Source of the DNA: DTYU01 sp040757355
Lineage (GTDB): Bacteria; Bacillota; Desulfotomaculia; Desulfotomaculales; Ammonificaceae
Reading direction: 5' to 3'
Assembly (NCBI GenBank): GCA_040757355.1
Contig: JBFLWY010000009.1
Span: 11,766-75,765, forward strand
DNA length: 64,000 bases
Shown here: piece by piece, positions 15,454 to 23,608 of the stretch
Layout: each line of letters begins with the position of its first letter
How positions within the stretch are numbered: position 1 is the stretch's first letter
Translations under genes and position numbers: made by a program
Notes under the pieces: generated by a model
What the model saw: only the letters and a program-made list of their open reading frames with translations
Told to the model about the DNA's origin: nothing
The model's database searches: none

Positions 15454-17073
15454 TTACGGTTTACCGTTTTGGTCGTTTTCCCCGTTTTCTTCCACAACGT
15501 TGTTTGGCAGTTCTCCTTTTTCCAGGGCTTCGAGGTGTTCGAGGACGAGGCGTTTTCTTTCGTTGCCGGTTTCCAGGCTCAAGACACCTTCGGCGAGCAG
15601 CTTCTCAATCGCCTGGTGTTCGGCGTAGAGGAGCTTTTTCCGTGCGGCGAGTTTCTGTTCCTGCAATAGCTCCGGGTGTTGATGGTACAGTTCATCCAGT
15701 TTACGGTGAATTGAAACAATCCGTTCGGAGTTTTCCTGCTCGAGGTGACTAAATACCGGCGGTGAAACCCTGCCCTGGAGGTGCAAGCGGTTCAGTTCCT
15801 CATTTGCGGCCAGCGCCTGCTGCAGCGCAAACGAAAGGTTTTCATACTCCTTTAGCCCCGATAAGGTCTTTTGAAGTCCGAATAGACGGATAAATGGCGC
15901 GATGGTCAGCCCCTGGGCTACAAGGGAGAAGAAAACGACGCCGAAGGTCAACGCGATCAGCGTTTCCCTGCCGGCAAAAGCGGGGGGCAAGCTCAGGGCG
16001 AGGGCCAGGGATAAGGAGCCCTTCAACCCTCCCCAGTTAAGGACGTGCTTCCACGACCAAGGCAGCCTGACTCCTACCGTTGGTAAATAAACCGCAGCGC
16101 TGCGCCCGATTACGACAACAGCGATCCCCGCCAGGATTTGAGTCAAATGGTCCGCCATGTTGATGCGGGCGATTTCCAGGCCGACCAGGATGAAGACTAA
16201 GGAGTTTGTCACTAGGGTGATCGTATCCCAGAAAACCGAGATGCTGAGCCTTGTGGTGGGGCTCATCCCGATAACCTTGCCGTAGTTGCCCAGTACTAAG
16301 CCGGCAGTTACCACGGCGATTACGCCAGACACCCCGAGGTACTCCGCGAAAAGGTACGAACCGTAGAACAGAATAAAGGAAAAAGCGTTTTCAAGCGGGT
16401 AGTCGTCGAAGAGCCGGCCGATTTGAGATATCATAAAACCGAGGATGCCTCCGACCAAAAGCCCGCCCACCACGACCTTGAAGAACGCGGCAAAGCCGGC
16501 GGCAACGCCCCATACCCCCATCGCGGTGATTGATGCCAGGGAATAGGCAGATAGTTTAAAGAGCACTACGGAGATCCCGTCGTTGACCAAACTCTCCCCC
16601 TCCATTATTACAGCGAGGCGGCGGTTTACTCCCAGGGTCTTGAAGATGGAAAGGACGCTGATTGGGTCTGTGGCGGCCATCACTGCTCCGAATACCAGCG
16701 CCGTTTGGAGTGGGAGGTTTAGGAATTCGTATGCCAACCCTCCGGTTGTGAGGTAGGCAATAAACGTACCTGCAAACGCCAGCAGGATTATCGGGGCGCG
16801 GTTTTTACTTACCGCATTGAAAGAGAGTTTGAGGGAGGCCTCACCTAAAAGGGCCGGAAGGAAGATGGTGATAATTACAGCGCGAAAAACTTCATCCGAA
16901 GCGAAAAAATCCTTCAATTCATCGAAAACGCCGGCGACCGGTGCGAGCCCTATAAACGCCCCGATCAGCACGAGGGCAATAGGGTACGGTTTGTCAACCT
17001 TCTTCGCGATGGCGGTAACGCCGACCGAGAGGACGAGCAGGATCAAAAACAGTTCGAAGCTATGGATTATCAT
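15454..17073 (-). CDS. Na+/H+ (cation:proton) antiporter, CPA1 family
   Basis: 539 residues: about 12 membrane segments, then a cytoplasmic helical tail of some 120 residues rich in Glu, Lys and Gln. The CPA1 core is clear: PALLGEASLKLSFNAVSKNR, then GAVMAATDPISVLSIFKTLG with the ion-binding TDP/VS region, and MEGESLVNDGISVVLF with the ND pair. LVGLEIARINMADHLTQ and WGGLKGSLSLALALSLP are also typical of NhaP/Nhe proteins. It exports Na+ (or takes up/exports K+ in some relatives) against protons. AGGTGG lies before ATG 17073. Convergent with the tRNA cluster and divergent from the acylation cassette. Confidence 0.92.
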   Translation of the reverse strand: MIIHSFELFLILLVLSVGVTAIAKKVDKPYPIALVLIGAFIGLAPVAGVFDELKDFFASDEVFRAVIITIFLPALLGEASLKLSFNAVSKNRAPIILLAFAGTFIAYLTTGGLAYEFLNLPLQTALVFGAVMAATDPISVLSIFKTLGVNRRLAVIMEGESLVNDGISVVLFKLSAYSLASITAMGVWGVAAGFAAFFKVVVGGLLVGGILGFMISQIGRLFDDYPLENAFSFILFYGSYLFAEYLGVSGVIAVVTAGLVLGNYGKVIGMSPTTRLSISVFWDTITLVTNSLVFILVGLEIARINMADHLTQILAGIAVVVIGRSAAVYLPTVGVRLPWSWKHVLNWGGLKGSLSLALALSLPPAFAGRETLIALTFGVVFFSLVAQGLTIAPFIRLFGLQKTLSGLKEYENLSFALQQALAANEELNRLHLQGRVSPPVFSHLEQENSERIVSIHRKLDELYHQHPELLQEQKLAARKKLLYAEHQAIEKLLAEGVLSLETGNERKRLVLEHLEALEKGELPNNVVEENGENDQNGKP

Positions 17074-17433
17074 TTACTTGCCACCTATGAGTCCGTAACT
17101 ATTTTATAGGAGTGAATGCTGTCCCTGTTTTTAAATAATATCACAAGTGAAGCCTTTTTGCTGCGGGAGGCTCGCTCTCGCGCACCAACCGGACGGCCTC
17201 CACTCGAAACTCTGGAGGATAAGGCGGTCTTGTCTTCGGCATTTGGTGACCTCCTCTTTCTGGGCTTACCCCAAGTATCAGGGTGTCCACCAAACCGGGT
17301 CAAGTCCGATCGGCATTTATACCCTCCGGCAGTACCAACCGGGGTACCGGGTGAGCAGGAATACGGGGGCTTTTTGACGAAATGTGTTCACCAGTTATTG
17401 GTTGAAGGGGGCTTGCTTGATAAGCCGGCAGAA
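17074..17433. other. Divergent spacer between antiporter and acylation cassette
   Basis: 360 bases. The plus-strand frame that ends in the SGNH protein is open through this spacer back to 17116, but the residues encoded there do not look conserved, so I treat it as leader DNA. GAAGGGGG at 17404-17410 could serve a TTG start at 17413 for that protein. No clear promoter was recognised by eye. Confidence 0.5.
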
Positions 17434-18540
17434 ATGCTCAGACTTTTTAACTTCAATAAAAGAGTGTTACTATTTGTATGCGCCATGCTGGTGGCGTTGG
17501 ATTTGTTCATCGGGTTTTACATCGATTGGCGGTTTGCCGAACCGGCCTGCTGCCGGCTGCCCTGTGACGATGCTGCCGCCGTACAGCTTTGGCTCCGCCA
17601 GGTCGAAAAGGCCGAGGGTTTTAAGATAGTTTTCTTAGGTGATTCGGCGGTGCATGGTCTGGCGGCCGGGAGCGGCTTCGATTCGCTGCCCGCAGCAGTT
17701 TCCCGGTGCCTGAAGAAAAGACTGCCGCAAAAAGAGATAAAGGTATTCAACCTGGCCCTCGAAGGTTGCGGCCCCGCCGAGACATTCTTGCTCTTTAATG
17801 CATTGTCGGGAGCAAGGGTCGATCTTGTCATATATGACCTTAACATCGCCTGGTTCTCCCGCCGGAAAACTCTCGATCACCCCAATTTGCTTGCTTTAAC
17901 GGATAATTATCCTCAAGACTTCAACCCTGCTGAGATAGCCCCGGATATTCTGACTACGAAAGAACAGGTGAGGGGAGAGGCGTACGTTAAAGAGTCCTTG
18001 TCAAAGAACTGGAAGCTTTACCGCTACCGGATTCTGTTGAACTACTGGTTATTCGGTAAGCCAATCCGCAACGAGTTGCCCCTGGCAATGCAGAATCCCG
18101 AGGTACTGCTGACCAACAGCGATAATGTATACGCAGAGATCAAAGAGCTGCGGACGCCGTGGCGGGAGAAGGATTGGCCCACGGACGCCCGGCGGGGGCG
18201 TCTGGGCGAGTTCAACATATCCGGCGCGAACCACCAGTGGAAGTTTTACCTAAGATTCATCGAGTTGTTAGAGGAAAAGGGCACCAAAGTGGTCTTTTAC
18301 ACGCCGCCCCGCAACTTCGAGCTCTTGGACAAAACCAAGAGCATAAACTACCCGCTTTACCTGCGGAACAGCAAACTGGCGGTTGAGGCAGCCGGCCGCC
18401 GCGGGATTCCGGTGTTAAACTACGACCGTTCAGTGGAGAGCGAGCACTTCACGGATATCATTCACACGACGGCCCGCGGTAACGAGATACTGGCCGGCAA
18501 GATGGCCGACGACCTTATTTCCAAGGGCCTGCTTGACTGA
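17434..18540 (+). CDS. Membrane-anchored SGNH-fold protein of an envelope acylation cassette
   Basis: 368 residues from ATG 17434 (a TTG at 17413 has a better ribosome site and would add 7 residues). One N-terminal membrane helix (residues 10-31) is followed by an extracytoplasmic domain. SGNH blocks are visible: KIVFLGDSAVHGLAAG with Ser71, NLALEGCGPAETFLLF with the block II Gly/Asn area, and DIIHTTARGNE with Asp341 and His344. This is the DltD/AlgX/PatB-type layout. With the MBOAT gene 85 bases downstream, it most likely receives an acyl group and places it on a cell-surface polymer. Polymer and acyl group are unknown. Confidence 0.8.
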   Translation: MLRLFNFNKRVLLFVCAMLVALDLFIGFYIDWRFAEPACCRLPCDDAAAVQLWLRQVEKAEGFKIVFLGDSAVHGLAAGSGFDSLPAAVSRCLKKRLPQKEIKVFNLALEGCGPAETFLLFNALSGARVDLVIYDLNIAWFSRRKTLDHPNLLALTDNYPQDFNPAEIAPDILTTKEQVRGEAYVKESLSKNWKLYRYRILLNYWLFGKPIRNELPLAMQNPEVLLTNSDNVYAEIKELRTPWREKDWPTDARRGRLGEFNISGANHQWKFYLRFIELLEEKGTKVVFYTPPRNFELLDKTKSINYPLYLRNSKLAVEAAGRRGIPVLNYDRSVESEHFTDIIHTTARGNEILAGKMADDLISKGLLD

Positions 18541-18624
18541 CCATTTGGTTGAATCTGAGGCGAGCGGGCTTTCTTTTTTAAATACTTGTTTCGGCGGCTT
18601 GGCCCGACGGAGAGGCTTGTAACC

Positions 18625-19803
18625 ATGCTGTACATGACCTGGTTTTACCTGCTTTTTGTCGCTACGTTGTTTTTTGTTTACTGGTTCGTCGTGCCGGCCC
18701 GGTTTCGCCCCTGGGTCTTTGCGGCCGGCAGTGCGGGCCTTTTGCTGTACGTTTTTCCGGGACATACCCTGTTCGTTTTTGCCCTGGCCACTGTTGTGTA
18801 TCTTGCAGGAGAATACTGGGCGGATGAAAGACTAAGGTGCCGTAATGCAGTGCTAATCTCGGGGATTGTGCTCGTCCTCGGGGTTTTGTTTTATTTCAAG
18901 TACAGCGCTCTCTTCGTGGAAACTTTTAACCGTTTCGCCGGTGCGAAATTGAAGCTGCCTGAAATGGCACTGCCCCTCGGGATTTCGTACTTCAGTTTCC
19001 GGTTTGTATCCTACCTGATTGACGTTAAAAGGGGAGTAGTCACAGAGAGAAGCTACGGGCGGTTTTTGCTCTACACCTTTTTCTTTCCGATCATGCCCGC
19101 AGGGCCGATAGAGAGGTACGGGACCGTTGATGAGCAGAGCAGGAACCCGGGAGGTTTCCGGTGGGACTATGTCCAGGAAGGGATACCCCGCATACTCTGG
19201 GGACTGTTTAAAAAGATAGTCTTGGCCGATTCGCTCTCCTTTCTGGCAGACGACCTTTCCAATCCGGGAGCGGGTTCATCCGCTTACTGGGTGGGCATGT
19301 ACGCCGCCACCATGAAGATATACTTAGATTTTTCCGGTTATACAGACATGGCGGTGGGGACTTCCCGGCTCTTCGGCTACAGAATAATGGAGAACTTTAA
19401 CAACCCGTACTTGCAGCCCAACATTTCATTATTCTGGAAGAACTGGCATATATCCCTGACAAGGTGGTTCCGGGACTACCTTTTTATTCCCCTCGGGGGC
19501 AGCCGGAGAGGCTTCGGAAGAACGGTGTGTAACACGGCTCTCGTTTGGGCCGCCACGGGGATCTGGCACGGCGCCGCGTGGCACTTTTTGTTCTGGGGGC
19601 TTTACCACGCAGTAGGGCTCGTTATCCTCCGCTTGTATAACATGTACATAAGCAGCCGGCTGCCGGAGGGCTTTAAATCCTCACGTATCGTGTACCTGCT
19701 GAGCACGACCGTAACTTTCCATTTTGTTGCGGTAGGGTGGATATTTTTCTTCGTAGATGTCAAACAGGGCTTCCACGTGCTTAAGGTTATGGCTGGTTTT
19801 TAG
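18625..19803 (+). CDS. MBOAT-family O-acyltransferase (DltB/AlgI type)
   Basis: 392 residues with about 10 membrane segments. MBOAT signatures: LGISYFSFRFVSYLIDVKRG, PIMPAGPIERY, KIYLDFSGYTDMAVG, the conserved NFNNPYLQPNISLFWKNWHI, and the catalytic His315 in TGIWHGAAWHFLFWGLYHA. Such proteins pass an acyl group across the membrane to an extracytoplasmic acceptor. ATG 18625 has GGAGAGG 9 bases upstream and is preferred over an open frame back to 18586. It is 392 residues, shorter than many AlgI proteins (about 470), matching the DltB-like length class. A 37-residue membrane peptide follows 11 bases downstream. Confidence 0.93.
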   Translation: MLYMTWFYLLFVATLFFVYWFVVPARFRPWVFAAGSAGLLLYVFPGHTLFVFALATVVYLAGEYWADERLRCRNAVLISGIVLVLGVLFYFKYSALFVETFNRFAGAKLKLPEMALPLGISYFSFRFVSYLIDVKRGVVTERSYGRFLLYTFFFPIMPAGPIERYGTVDEQSRNPGGFRWDYVQEGIPRILWGLFKKIVLADSLSFLADDLSNPGAGSSAYWVGMYAATMKIYLDFSGYTDMAVGTSRLFGYRIMENFNNPYLQPNISLFWKNWHISLTRWFRDYLFIPLGGSRRGFGRTVCNTALVWAATGIWHGAAWHFLFWGLYHAVGLVILRLYNMYISSRLPEGFKSSRIVYLLSTTVTFHFVAVGWIFFFVDVKQGFHVLKVMAGF

Positions 19804-19814
19804 GAGGTTGCGAT

Positions 19815-19928
19815 GTGAAAAAGGTGTTCTTGGACTTCTTGACTGCGCTATTCTGGGCGGCTGTTATCGTGCTGGTGGTGCTTTTTTCTACCTCGGACTT
19901 TGCCGAGTTTATCTACAGTAATTTTTAA
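19815..19928 (+). CDS. 37-residue DltX-like membrane microprotein
   Basis: GTG 19815 to TAA 19926-19928, with a perfect AGGAGG at 19802-19807, 11 bases after the MBOAT stop. The peptide starts with a short basic/hydrophobic segment (VKKVFLDFLTALFWAA), has one membrane helix (about residues 8-24) and ends in SDFAEFIYSNF. From memory, DltX peptides of the dlt operon are about 45-50 residues, have one helix and end in a FIYNxF-like tail whose Tyr is proposed to carry D-alanine between DltB and DltD. The tail here keeps F-I-Y-x-x-F at the very C-terminus. Size, topology, position and tail all agree; function is inferred. It overlaps the convergent next gene by four bases. Confidence 0.75.
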   Translation: MKKVFLDFLTALFWAAVIVLVVLFSTSDFAEFIYSNF

Positions 19929-20851
19929 CCGGCGGGGTCGGGTCGTTCTTGACGGCTTTTCCCAAGGCTTTCATAAAACTCCTGGCACTCCCGGTAGGTA
20001 AGCCTCCTTATCCAGCGGCAGAGGTATAGTTCTTCAGTTAGATGAGGAAAAGGAACGGTCGGTGTCGGCAGTTTTTCGTCTTTGGAGACCAGGCTTACAT
20101 AGACCAGGTTCTGGGCGGCGAGAAGACTGTCGCTCCGGCGTTCCGGTTTTCCGAAACTGTAGCGAAGTGTCAGGATGTCCCCGGGAGACAGATGCTGCCG
20201 CCAGGGAAGGTTGCTCAGGCTGTGGATGGGTTCGCGCAGGAGAAAAAGCCACCGGAGTTGAACCGGCGGCGGTAGTATTTTACGCAGGAGAGAATAAAGG
20301 GTTTGATGTATGTAGCCTGCTTCGATGTACACGTCTCCCTCAGTATTATTAAAAACCCGCGCGATCCCCTCGGCACGCATCCTTTCTCTTGTGCTGTTGC
20401 GGTATGCATCGGCCCGCGCAAAGATTTTGGTGGCCTCCACCAGGGCACCGAAGTCACCGGCGGCGGTGGCTTCGTAATAGCGCAACAAGGCTCCGGCAAC
20501 ATAGTGTTCGCATTTCCAAACCCTGTGTTCCAGGTCCGTCTGCGGCGCTCTCCCTTCCATCAGCACTTTCGCTACAGTCATGTAGGGGTCTACTTGAAAA
20601 AACAAGAGATTGGTCTTTAAACACATCTCTTGGTAACTGCGGTATGCCCGCAGCACGAAGCGAGGGAATCCGTAGACACCGCTGGCGAGATAACGGCGGA
20701 TACTGGCCTGCCGTTTTATAATCCGGTGAAAATCCGGGTGCTCGGGTTCTTCAAGGATTACCACCCGGTGCTGCTTCATATGCTTTTCCATCACTTCCAG
20801 CATCTCGACCCGGTGCGGCCCGTAGGCCAGGGTAACTGTCCGTGTTTGCAT
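19925..20851 (-). CDS. Conserved hypothetical protein, possibly TraB/ChaN-like
   Basis: 308 residues from ATG 20851 (GAGAGGA 5 bases upstream); the frame is open to 20929, but that part is covered by a hairpin repeat. No membrane segment. I do not recognise the family with confidence. The N-terminal LAYGPHRVEMLEVMEKHMKQ followed by VVILEEPEHPDFHRII, and a later EAGYIHQTLYSLL, resemble the spaced G-x-x-H and E-x-G-x-x-H signatures of the TraB/ChaN/EreA-like fold, but this is only a by-eye pattern. A conserved-looking FPHLTEELYLCRWIRRLTY lies near the C-terminus. It follows the YkvI-like transporter gene on the same strand, 86 bases downstream of it. Confidence 0.6.
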   Translation of the reverse strand: MQTRTVTLAYGPHRVEMLEVMEKHMKQHRVVILEEPEHPDFHRIIKRQASIRRYLASGVYGFPRFVLRAYRSYQEMCLKTNLLFFQVDPYMTVAKVLMEGRAPQTDLEHRVWKCEHYVAGALLRYYEATAAGDFGALVEATKIFARADAYRNSTRERMRAEGIARVFNNTEGDVYIEAGYIHQTLYSLLRKILPPPVQLRWLFLLREPIHSLSNLPWRQHLSPGDILTLRYSFGKPERRSDSLLAAQNLVYVSLVSKDEKLPTPTVPFPHLTEELYLCRWIRRLTYRECQEFYESLGKSRQERPDPAG

Positions 20852-20888
20852 TGTTTTCCTCTCCCTAAAATAGTACTTCTTTCGCGGG

Positions 20889-20940
20889 GCGCGGCGACCT
20901 GCCTGTCGGCAGACAGGTGAGCTTTGCATTACTGCGTCAG
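20889..20940. repeat. Dispersed hairpin repeat, copy 1
   Basis: ACCTGCCTGTCGGCAGACAG and GT (20897-20918) form a hairpin with a TCGG loop. The flanking GGCGCGGCG and AGCTTTGCAT match the copy at 43940-43980, giving about 50 bases of shared sequence. Confidence 0.75.
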
Positions 20941-21995
20941 GTCATTCTTTCTCTGATGAAACCGTAAGTCAGGCCTCCGAGGAGAAGGAAACCGGCGACT
21001 CCTACCGCCGCGTAAAGATAGCGCACCAGGTTTGAAAAACCAAGCAGGCTGGCAACAAAGGCTGCAACTGAGACAAGGCTTGCCAATTGCTTGGAACGCC
21101 GGTTTTCGGGGCCGGCGAAGCGCGTCGTGAAACCATAAAGGTTAGCCACCGCAGTGGTATAGATTTCCGCGAGGAGGACCACACCGTATCCCGCCTGAAC
21201 CGCCGGCGAGAACCGCCCGGCTATATAAACCATGGGGACTTCAAAGCCGGCGGCCTGGGAAGGTACGGTCAGTATCGCCATGTTAATTGCGAGCGCCCCG
21301 AGACCAAGACCGAGTCCGCCGAGGAGAGCCCCGTTTTTTATCGCCTTTGCACTGATTGCTCTGGCGCCAAGGGGTGCGAGAATGGCTATCGAAAGAACGA
21401 TATTGTACGAAACATATGCCAAAGCAGAAAGCGGCCAGGAAGGGATGGCCGGGTCTACTTTCTTTGTCCATACGCTGATAACCTCGAAGTCGAGCGGGTT
21501 AGCGGCCAGGGTTGCCAGACTGAGGCCCAAAACCGAGAGGAGCAGGACCGGGATCACAAAACTGATGGAGAGTACGACCCCGTAGAACCCTGAGAGCACC
21601 GTGATCAAGGAAGCCGCGATCATGATACCGTTCCCCAGTACCTTCGGGAGGCCAAACTGCTCCATAAATATCGCGCCTGCACCCGCAGCCATTGCTGTCA
21701 AACCGCCGAAGAGAAAAAAGGTTATTATTCCATCAACCACCCTGCCGAGATAGCGGCCCCCAGCGTACTGAACTATTTCGGGGTAGGACTTCGCGTTCAA
21801 CCTTTGGCCGAGGTTAAGAACGATTCCACCGAAAAAGACGAAAAGGGTTCCGGCGAGAACGAGCGCGAGAATGCTGTTCAGGCCGAAGAAGCTGAAAAAC
21901 TGCAGCACTTCCTGGCCCGATGCGAACCCGGCCCCCACAACCGTACCGATGTAGGTTGCCGCAATAGTAAACGATGAGAGCTTTCGCGTGCCCAT
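20937..21995 (-). CDS. YkvI-family membrane transporter
   Basis: 352 residues, about ten membrane segments, LeuT-like fold. The opening SSFTIAATYIGTVVGAGFAS with GQEVLQFF is the hallmark of the YkvI group (unwound first helix G-A-G-F-A-S-G), and SYNIVLSIAILAPLGARAIS is also typical. Substrate unknown; amino acids or small organic cations are possible. ATG 21995 is chosen at the conserved start. The gene lies upstream of the hypothetical gene at 19925 on the same strand and is divergent from thi4. Confidence 0.85.
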   Translation of the reverse strand: MGTRKLSSFTIAATYIGTVVGAGFASGQEVLQFFSFFGLNSILALVLAGTLFVFFGGIVLNLGQRLNAKSYPEIVQYAGGRYLGRVVDGIITFFLFGGLTAMAAGAGAIFMEQFGLPKVLGNGIMIAASLITVLSGFYGVVLSISFVIPVLLLSVLGLSLATLAANPLDFEVISVWTKKVDPAIPSWPLSALAYVSYNIVLSIAILAPLGARAISAKAIKNGALLGGLGLGLGALAINMAILTVPSQAAGFEVPMVYIAGRFSPAVQAGYGVVLLAEIYTTAVANLYGFTTRFAGPENRRSKQLASLVSVAAFVASLLGFSNLVRYLYAAVGVAGFLLLGGLTYGFIRERMT

Positions 21996-22092
21996 ACTTT
22001 AATAATATATTCTCAACGCGGGCGGCGCTTCAAGCCTGGTAATTGACGGATTTTTATGTATCATCACGGTCTGCGGAAAAGGCTTTTACACC

Positions 22093-22120
22093 TTGACGCC
22101 TGTACCTGCCGGGATATAAT
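22093..22120 (+). promoter_or_regulatory. Promoter of thi4
   Basis: TTGACG (22093-22098), 16-base spacer, consensus TATAAT (22115-22120), 44 bases before the TTG start. The short leader leaves no room for a TPP riboswitch downstream of this promoter. Confidence 0.8.
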
Positions 22121-22164
22121 AAATTGGAAAGCTGTGAGAGACTGAGCTGAAAGGAGTCAGCAAG

Positions 22165-22950
22165 TTGGACAACAAATTCGAATTGGACGAGCGGGTTATT
22201 TCCCGAGCGATAATCACGCAATACTCCCAGGACTTACTATCCTTGATCGAGTTCGACGTTGCGGTTGTCGGCGCCGGCCCCTCAGGACTCTCGGCCGCAT
22301 TTTACCTCGCCCGGAACGGGTTAAAGACCGCGGTCTTTGAGCGCCGGCTGAGCGTCGGCGGCGGGATGTGGGGCGGTGCGATGATGTTCAATAAGATCGT
22401 CTTTCAGGAGCCGGCCCGCCCGGTCTTTGAAGATGTCGGTGTAAGCTTTCAGGAGTTTGAGCCCGGCTACTACGTGGCGCATGCCGTAGAATCGGTGGCC
22501 GGGTTTGCTTACGCCGCCTGCCGCGCCGGTGCGCAGATAATGAACCTCATTACGGTAGAGGATGTTGTCCTGCGAGAAGATGTAGTAACGGGGCTGGTGC
22601 TGAACTGGACGTCGGTGGAGATGGCCGGCCTGCACATCGATCCTCTTGCAGTCCGGTGCCGGTGTGTTGTGGACGCCACCGGACACGATGCACGTGTGGT
22701 CCGCATCCTGACGGGGAAGGACGGTGTAACGCTCAAGGTCCCGGGCGGCCGGATTTGCGGCGAGAAGTCCATGTGGGCCGATGTTGGCGAGCGGCAAATC
22801 TTGGAGCACACCGGAGAGGTTTATCCCGGCCTTTACGTGGCCGGAATGGCGGCGAACGCGGTGGCCGGCGGGTACCGGATGGGCCCCGTCTTCGGTGGGA
22901 TGGTACTTTCCGGGAGAAAAGTCGCCGAACTGATCGCGCAGGCCATATGA
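22165..22950 (+). CDS. thi4: Sulfide-dependent adenosine diphosphate thiazole synthase
   Basis: 261 residues. Thi4 makes the thiazole half of thiamin from NAD and glycine. The FAD/NAD fold is clear: FDVAVVGAGPSGLSAAFYLA, the acidic turn FERR, GGGMWGGAMMF and the C-terminal AANAVAGGYRMGPVFGGM. In the yeast enzyme a conserved Cys donates the sulfur and is consumed; here the matching position in MAGLHIDPL is His157, as in archaeal enzymes that use free sulfide with Fe2+ and turn over many times. This fits a sulfide-rich anaerobe. TTG 22165 follows AAAGGAG. It has its own promoter; no other thi genes are nearby. Confidence 0.92.
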   Translation: MDNKFELDERVISRAIITQYSQDLLSLIEFDVAVVGAGPSGLSAAFYLARNGLKTAVFERRLSVGGGMWGGAMMFNKIVFQEPARPVFEDVGVSFQEFEPGYYVAHAVESVAGFAYAACRAGAQIMNLITVEDVVLREDVVTGLVLNWTSVEMAGLHIDPLAVRCRCVVDATGHDARVVRILTGKDGVTLKVPGGRICGEKSMWADVGERQILEHTGEVYPGLYVAGMAANAVAGGYRMGPVFGGMVLSGRKVAELIAQAI

Positions 22951-23325
22951 GCATTTTTAAGTCATTTGTCAAGTTTTTAACTATTTAGTGGCATTTGCCA
23001 GCCTGCCCGCGCGGCCTGTTTGCTGACCTCACCTGCGCCGTCTCCGCATTACCGGCACTACCCAGCACTCAGAGAGGGAGTTAGCTTACGCAGGATAAAC
23101 GACGTATTTAAAAATAGGTTCATGCTCCGACAGAGTTTATCCACTGAGTGCCGGGTTCCTTGGAGATAACGCCAGCGGCTTTTTAAAACTAAGCCTAAGC
23201 GAAAAGTTAGGTGCGAAAGTCGATCAGAAACTCTCTCTGATATGGAAGGGTCCTAATTCTGGATTCTAACTCCTACTCCTGACTTCTATAAGGATATTGA
23301 CTTTAATGGCGATTCATAGTAAAAA
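22951..23325. repeat. Spacer with one CCCAGCACTCA element
   Basis: CCCAGCACTCA (23061-23071) and TGAGTGCCGGG (23145-23155) bound a 95-base element. The rest carries TCTAACTCCTACTCCTGACT (23265-23284), similar to the heptamer tracts near the tRNAs, and a possible promoter (TTGACT 23297-23302, TAAAAA 23320-23325, spacer 17) for the T-box leader. No gene seen. Confidence 0.75.
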
Positions 23326-23590
23326 GAATTAAAAGGTAATGGCTGCGAAGGGGATTAAGGGTGGCTGCACCTCCTTTAGCGAGTCGGGGCAGGTGGAAGC
23401 CCGGCGGATGGGCGCTACCCGTGCCACCCCCGAGCTGGGAACGGAAAGGCTTCGGCCGAGTATGTTTCCTCGGTACCCACCGTTACAGGGAAGAGTGGAT
23501 GTTGCCCATGCAGCATCAATTAAGGTGGTACCGCGAGTGGAAGACCTCGTCCTTAAAACCGGACGGGGTTTTAGTTTTTTAATATGTTTT
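23326..23590 (+). promoter_or_regulatory. T-box leader
   Basis: The antiterminator T-box AAGGTGGTACCGCG lies at 23522-23535; AGCGAGTCGGGG ... GGTGGAAGCCCGG (about 23379-23407) matches the conserved upper part of Stem I. The terminator is CCTCGTCC (23545-23552) / GGACGGGG (23561-23568) plus TTTTAGTTTTTT. Uncharged tRNA binding should prevent termination and switch on the Lrp-like regulator and aminotransferase. The UGGU bulge implies a tRNA with A as discriminator (for example Ala, Val, Ile, Leu, Met, Phe, Tyr, Trp). I could not fix the specifier codon by eye. Confidence 0.9.
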
Positions 23591-23608
23591 TATAAGGAGG
23601 CTTTTTCT

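Noticed and set aside
17116..17433. N-terminal extension of the SGNH protein
   Set aside because: Open frame, but the extra 106 residues are not signal-like and would bury the membrane anchor in mid-protein; later starts are more plausible.
22026..22164. TPP riboswitch before thi4
   Set aside because: No CTGAGA or ACCTGATC core is seen, and the promoter at 22093-22120 leaves a leader of under 45 bases.
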